Positions 5,429 through 8,709 of a stretch of 8,709 nt of DNA are shown here, piece after piece; within the stretch, counting starts at the first letter, position 1; each line of letters starts with the position of its first letter. A program made the translations under genes and the position numbers. The notes beneath the pieces were generated by a model that saw only the letters and a program-made list of their open reading frames with translations, had not been told where the DNA came from and did not search any database. This stretch comes from Actinomycetes bacterium (GTDB lineage: Bacteria; Actinomycetota; Acidimicrobiia; Acidimicrobiales; Microtrichaceae): contig JAFAFN010000087.1 in NCBI GenBank assembly GCA_023423475.1, positions 1 to 8,709 of the forward strand, written 5' to 3'.

Positions 5429-6984
5429 GCGCGCCGGCCAGCGCCTCACCGACCGCCGACGCCGACGCCGACGTCGCGATCGTCGGAGCCGGCCCGGTCG
5501 GACTGACGCTCTCCGTGCTGCTCGCCCAACGCGGGCACTCGGTCATCGTGTTCGAACGCTGGCCCGAGCCCTACCGCCTGCCGCGGGCGGTGCACTTCGA
5601 CGACGAGGTCGGACGCCTGCTCCAGTCGTGTGGCATCGGCGACGAGCTCCGAACGGTGTCCGAGCCGGCAGAGGTCTACGAGTGGCGCAACGGCGCAGGC
5701 ACGACGCTGCTGCGCTTCGGCCGGATCGGCACCGGTCCGTCCGGCTGGCCCTTCTCGTCGATGTTCTGCCAGCCGGAGCTCGAGGCGACGATCGAGGCGA
5801 GGGCGGACGAGCTGCCCGGCATCACGATCCGCCGGGGTGTGGTCGTCGATGCGCTGACCCAGCACGACGATCACGTCACACTCGGCTGCTCCTCGGGCAG
5901 CGGCGATCGGTCCACCGCCTCGGCCAGCTACGTGGTCGGATGCGACGGGGCGAACTCGACCGTGCGCGACCTGCTCGGGATCGGCATCGACGACCGTGGG
6001 TTCTTCTACGACTGGCTGATCGTCGACGTGATCCTCGACGAGCCGCGGGAGTTCGATCCGATCAACCTGCAGATCTGCGATCCGGAACGTCCGACGACGG
6101 TCGTGTCCGGCGGGCCGGGTCGGCGGCGCTGGGAGTTCATGCGGCTGCCGGAGGAGTCGATCGAGTCCCTCGGCGAGGAGGCACGAGCCTGGGAGCTACT
6201 CGAACCGTGGGACGTGCACCCCGGTAACACCCGGCTCGAACGCCACGCCGTCTACACGTTCCAGGCCAGGGTGGCGCAGCGCTGGCAGGACGACCGGGTG
6301 CTGCTCGCCGGTGACGCCGCCCACCTGATGCCGCCGTTCGCCGGCCAGGGCATGTGCGCCGGGATCCGTGACGCCGCCAACCTGGCGTGGAAACTGGACT
6401 CGGTCCTCGGCGGTCGCGCCGCACCGTCGCTGCTGGCGACCTACGAACAGGAGCGCCGCCCGGGCGCGGAGCTCGCGATCGAGATGTCGATCGAGCTCGG
6501 CAAGGTGATCTGCGTGGCCGACCCGGACGAGGCCGCCGACCGCGACGAGGCCATGGCGGCCGCCGTCACCGGTGAGCTCTCCGAGGTGCCGGGGCAGCCG
6601 GGTCTGGCCACGGGGTTCGTGCACCCGGACTCGCCGTTGGCGGGCGAGCAGTTCCCGCAGTTCGACGTCGACGGTCGCCCCTTCGACGACGTGCACGGCG
6701 CCGGATGGCGCCTGGTCGGCACCGACGCGGCGGAGCTCGATCAGGAGCTGACCGACTGGTTCGCCGCCCTCGGCGGAGCGGTCGTCACCGGTGGCGGACC
6801 GGAGCTCTCGGCGTGGTTCGACCTCCATGGTGTGCGCTGGGCGCTGCAGCGTCCCGACTTCCACCTGTACGGCACCGCGACCGATGCGGTCGGAGCGGCG
6901 GCGCTGCTCGCACACCTCCGTGCTCACCTCGTCGCCGGACCCGCTCATGCGGCGCCGGCCGAGACCACATCGGGATCGGCATGA
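5425..6984 (+). CDS. FAD-dependent aromatic hydroxylase (MhpA / phenol hydroxylase-like)
   Basis: The 519-residue product belongs to the FAD_binding_3 flavoprotein monooxygenases, which use NAD(P)H and O2 to add a hydroxyl to a phenolic ring. The dinucleotide-binding motif VAIVGAGPVGLTL (17-29) with Glu44 (VFERWP) binds FAD. The DG motif is CDGANSTVRDLLGI (173-186), and the GD motif is VLLAGDAAHLMPPFAGQGM (292-310), followed by GIRDAANLAWKL. The C-terminal part (about 395-505) resembles the thioredoxin-like domain of MhpA-type enzymes, ending in RPDFHLYG. The start is GTG 5425, inside the end of the dioxygenase gene. It is probably the first oxidative step, making the catechol-type substrate for the neighbouring extradiol enzyme. 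MhpA (hydroxyphenylpropionate) is the nearest well-known type I can name, but the substrate here is not determined. The Asp/Ala repeat at residues 11-16 is probably disordered. Confidence 0.95.
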   Translation: MSAPASASPTADADADVAIVGAGPVGLTLSVLLAQRGHSVIVFERWPEPYRLPRAVHFDDEVGRLLQSCGIGDELRTVSEPAEVYEWRNGAGTTLLRFGRIGTGPSGWPFSSMFCQPELEATIEARADELPGITIRRGVVVDALTQHDDHVTLGCSSGSGDRSTASASYVVGCDGANSTVRDLLGIGIDDRGFFYDWLIVDVILDEPREFDPINLQICDPERPTTVVSGGPGRRRWEFMRLPEESIESLGEEARAWELLEPWDVHPGNTRLERHAVYTFQARVAQRWQDDRVLLAGDAAHLMPPFAGQGMCAGIRDAANLAWKLDSVLGGRAAPSLLATYEQERRPGAELAIEMSIELGKVICVADPDEAADRDEAMAAAVTGELSEVPGQPGLATGFVHPDSPLAGEQFPQFDVDGRPFDDVHGAGWRLVGTDAAELDQELTDWFAALGGAVVTGGGPELSAWFDLHGVRWALQRPDFHLYGTATDAVGAAALLAHLRAHLVAGPAHAAPAETTSGSA

Positions 6985-7025
6985 CCCCGTACCCCCGCTG
7001 ATCGACGATTGCACCGAGGAGAACG

Positions 7026-7799
7026 ATGGCAGCCTTCGCCCGGCGGTTCGGACCGCACGCACCCAAGGACACCTACGTGCCGCACGCCCACGACGAGGAG
7101 GTCGTCGATCTGGGTGAGGTCGAGCTCAACCACGTCACCGTCGGCGACCCCGCCTCGCCGGCGCTGCTGCTGATCCCAGGGCAGACCGAGTCGTGGTGGG
7201 GCTACGAGGCCGCGCTCCCGCTGCTCGCGGAGCACTTCCAGGCCCACGCCGTCGACCTGCGCGGACAAGGTCGGTCGACGAGGACGCCGGGCCGCTACAC
7301 GTTGGACCTCATCGGTGGCGACCTGGTGCGCTTCATCGACGAGGTCATCGGTCGGCCGACGATCGTCGCCAAGCTGTCCTCGGGAGGTGTCGCCGCAGCG
7401 TGGCTGTCGGCCTACGCGAAACCCGGCCAGGTGCTCGGCGCCGGCGGCGAGGGACCTCCGCAGCAGCTCAAGGAGTACGACCCCGAGTGGGGGCGGGCCT
7501 TCTGGGAGGGCACGTTCTACGGCTCGTGCGATCACGAGCGGATGCTGCGCTCGGTGAAGGTGCCGGTGCTCTTCTCCCACCACTTCCGCGTGATCGACGA
7601 GGCGACCGGCGCGCTCATGGGCGCCAGCTCGGATCTCCAGGCATCCCGCGTCCGCCAACTCGTCGAGGCCGCCGGACAGTCCTTCACCTACGTCGACCTG
7701 CCGGCCCAGCCGCACCCCCTGCACGGCGCCGATGCGCAGCTCTACGTCGACACGCTGGTCGACTGGGCGAAGGAGCTCGTACCCGGTGGCATGTCATGA
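7026..7799 (+). CDS. Alpha/beta-hydrolase, probable meta-cleavage product hydrolase, with short lid
   Basis: The product has 257 residues; the ATG at 7026 follows GAGGAGA. The fold is recognisable: LLLIPGQTESWWGYE (48-61, oxyanion loop), AVDLRGQGRS (75-84), nucleophile elbow AKLSSGGVAAAWL (115-127, probable Ser118), VPVLFSHH (179-186) and a C-terminal QPHPLHG with probable catalytic His230. In meta-cleavage pathways such enzymes (MhpC, BphD) hydrolyse the C-C bond of the ring-fission product, which suits its place 41 bp after the hydroxylase. Two features are odd. The elbow has Lys116 where a small residue is usual. The lid region between the core strands (about 141-172) is only some 30-40 residues, and the whole protein is shorter than the roughly 280-290 residues of MhpC/BphD. 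The frame is intact, so this may be a compact subfamily or an in-frame deletion. Fold sure; reaction moderately likely. Confidence 0.85.
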   Translation: MAAFARRFGPHAPKDTYVPHAHDEEVVDLGEVELNHVTVGDPASPALLLIPGQTESWWGYEAALPLLAEHFQAHAVDLRGQGRSTRTPGRYTLDLIGGDLVRFIDEVIGRPTIVAKLSSGGVAAAWLSAYAKPGQVLGAGGEGPPQQLKEYDPEWGRAFWEGTFYGSCDHERMLRSVKVPVLFSHHFRVIDEATGALMGASSDLQASRVRQLVEAAGQSFTYVDLPAQPHPLHGADAQLYVDTLVDWAKELVPGGMS

Positions 7800-7812
7800 G
7801 GGCGTACCCGGC

Positions 7813-8676
7813 ATGACGTCGACCACCGTCACCCTGACGGGCACCGGCGTGCCCCACCCGTCGCCGGGCCGTGCCGGCGCGGGCGTGCTCGTGCGTCACG
7901 GCGACGTCGCGCTCCAGTTCGACGCGGGGCGCGGCACCGTCCTGCGTCTGGCCGAGGCGGGTACCGCGCCGCACGAGTTGGACGCGGTCTTCCTCACCCA
8001 CGTGCACAGCGACCACGTCGTCGACCTGGCGGACCTCGTGATGACCCGATGGGTCCAGGGCACGCTGCACCCGAGCGGCCCCCTTCAGGTCGTCGCCGTC
8101 GGAGGCGTGGCGACCCGGTTCGTCGAGCGCATGCTCGACCCCTACGACGACGACATCGACCTGCGCATCGAACACGTCCAGGACTATCGGCCCGAGATCG
8201 AGCTCCGACCGTTCACCGCGCCGCGCTCGCCGGCCGAGGTGTGGCACAGCGACGACGGCACCGTGCGCGTCGAGGCGGTGGTCGTCCACCACGAACCCGT
8301 GCCCGAGGCGGTCGCCTACCGGGTGAGCACCCCGGCGGGCGTGGTCGTCGTCTCGGGCGACACCCGTGTCTGCGACGAGGTCGCCGACCTCGCGTCGGCT
8401 GCGGACGTCCTCGTGCACGAAGCGTGTCGCACCTCGACGATGAAGGACCTCATCGCCGGCACGCCCTTCGAGCAGATCTTCGACTACCACGCCGACACCG
8501 TGGCGCTCGGCGGACTCGCCGAGTCCGCGGGCGTGGGCCATCTCGTGCTCACGCACCTGATCCCACCGCCGGCGGACGAGTCCGATGAGGCAGCCTTCGC
8601 GGAGGACGTGCGGCGAGGTGGCTACCGCGGCCGGCTCACCGTCGGCCGCGACCTGTTCACCGTCGAGCTCGGCTGA
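7813..8676 (+). CDS. Metallo-beta-lactamase-fold hydrolase (RNase Z / AtsA-like subgroup)
   Basis: The product has 287 residues from ATG 7813, with GAGGG (7798-7802) overlapping the stop of the preceding gene. The frame is open further upstream to 7732, but that part overlaps the alpha/beta hydrolase and looks like its shadow. The zinc site is complete: HVHSDH (63-68), His159/His160 (VVVHHEPVPEA), Asp183 (VVSGDTR), His226 (DYHADT) and His248 (LVLTHL). The motif order, with DVLVHEAC and the last LTH, is that of the RNase Z/arylsulfatase-like branch. The long flexible arm of true tRNase Z is not evident, so tRNA processing is unlikely. Tight coupling to the catabolic genes suggests hydrolysis of a pathway intermediate such as a lactone, ester or thioester; this is inferred from context only. 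Confidence 0.9.
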   Translation: MTSTTVTLTGTGVPHPSPGRAGAGVLVRHGDVALQFDAGRGTVLRLAEAGTAPHELDAVFLTHVHSDHVVDLADLVMTRWVQGTLHPSGPLQVVAVGGVATRFVERMLDPYDDDIDLRIEHVQDYRPEIELRPFTAPRSPAEVWHSDDGTVRVEAVVVHHEPVPEAVAYRVSTPAGVVVVSGDTRVCDEVADLASAADVLVHEACRTSTMKDLIAGTPFEQIFDYHADTVALGGLAESAGVGHLVLTHLIPPPADESDEAAFAEDVRRGGYRGRLTVGRDLFTVELG

Positions 8677-8700
8677 CGACCGACGACCCCTTCCCACACC

Positions 8701-8705
8701 AGGAG
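8701..8705 (+). promoter_or_regulatory. Ribosome-binding site of a gene starting just beyond the window
   Basis: AGGAG, four bases before the window edge and 24 bases after the MBL gene stop, looks like a Shine-Dalgarno site. It suggests that the operon continues with another gene starting within a few bases of the right edge. No coding sequence is visible yet. Confidence 0.5.
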
Positions 8706-8709
8706 CAAG

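Noticed and set aside
4016..5449. 477-residue minus-strand frame opposite the amidohydrolase and dioxygenase
   Set aside because: It is antisense to genes with complete catalytic residues and has Glu/Arg/Val-rich content typical of a reverse-frame shadow.
7779..7811. Direct repeat GTACCCGG (7779-7786 and 7804-7811) at the hydrolase/MBL junction
   Set aside because: It is only eight bases, GC-rich and partly within coding sequence. It could be a chance or small local duplication, with no sign of an attachment site.
7732..7812. Earlier start of the MBL gene at 7732
   Set aside because: The extra 27 residues overlap the end of the alpha/beta hydrolase and are low-complexity. ATG 7813 has GAGGG upstream and begins directly before the first beta strand of the fold.
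7684..8697. 337-residue minus-strand frame opposite the MBL gene
   Set aside because: It is antisense to a gene with the full MBL metal site and has no domain of its own.

Overview
The sequence has high GC content, third codon positions rich in G/C, GTG starts, a Ser/Thr kinase paired with an FHA protein, and a possible leaderless promoter. These traits point to an actinobacterium. A member of the Acidimicrobiia would fit, but that is an impression and not shown by any marker gene. There are no rRNA or tRNA genes, no insertion sequences and no CRISPR array.

Left part, minus strand (1-1940): a two-gene signalling unit. The upstream gene (1221-1940) encodes a protein with an FHA-like phosphopeptide-binding domain followed by a C-terminal helix-turn-helix-like domain. 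The downstream gene (1-1152) encodes a transmembrane Ser/Thr protein kinase. It is open for 384 codons and runs off the left edge, so its C-terminal sensor part is missing. Together they look like a kinase and a phospho-dependent regulator.

Middle (1941-2702): a 117-bp divergent intergenic region, then a secreted lipoprotein of unknown function (2058-2591) on the plus strand. It is followed by a strong 13-bp-stem hairpin and, in front of the next gene, a third copy of one hairpin arm that could form an alternative structure.

Right part, plus strand (2703-8709): a TetR-family regulator followed by a catabolic operon. The operon holds an amidohydrolase/decarboxylase-like gene broken by a one-base frameshift, a type I extradiol (VOC) dioxygenase, an FAD aromatic hydroxylase of the MhpA type, an alpha/beta hydrolase and a metallo-beta-lactamase-fold hydrolase. 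A Shine-Dalgarno-like motif at the very end suggests that the operon continues. The gene set matches a meta-cleavage pathway for a phenolic compound: hydroxylation to a catechol, extradiol ring opening, then C-C bond hydrolysis of the ring-fission product, with the amidohydrolase and the MBL enzyme as accessory steps. The substrate cannot be read from the sequence. A 24-bp near-perfect palindrome lies exactly between a consensus -35 box and a weak -10 box upstream of the operon, and is the obvious candidate operator for the TetR protein.

The points most worth a second look are the operator, the frameshift in the amidohydrolase, the short and motif-altered alpha/beta hydrolase, and the FHA-HTH/kinase pair.
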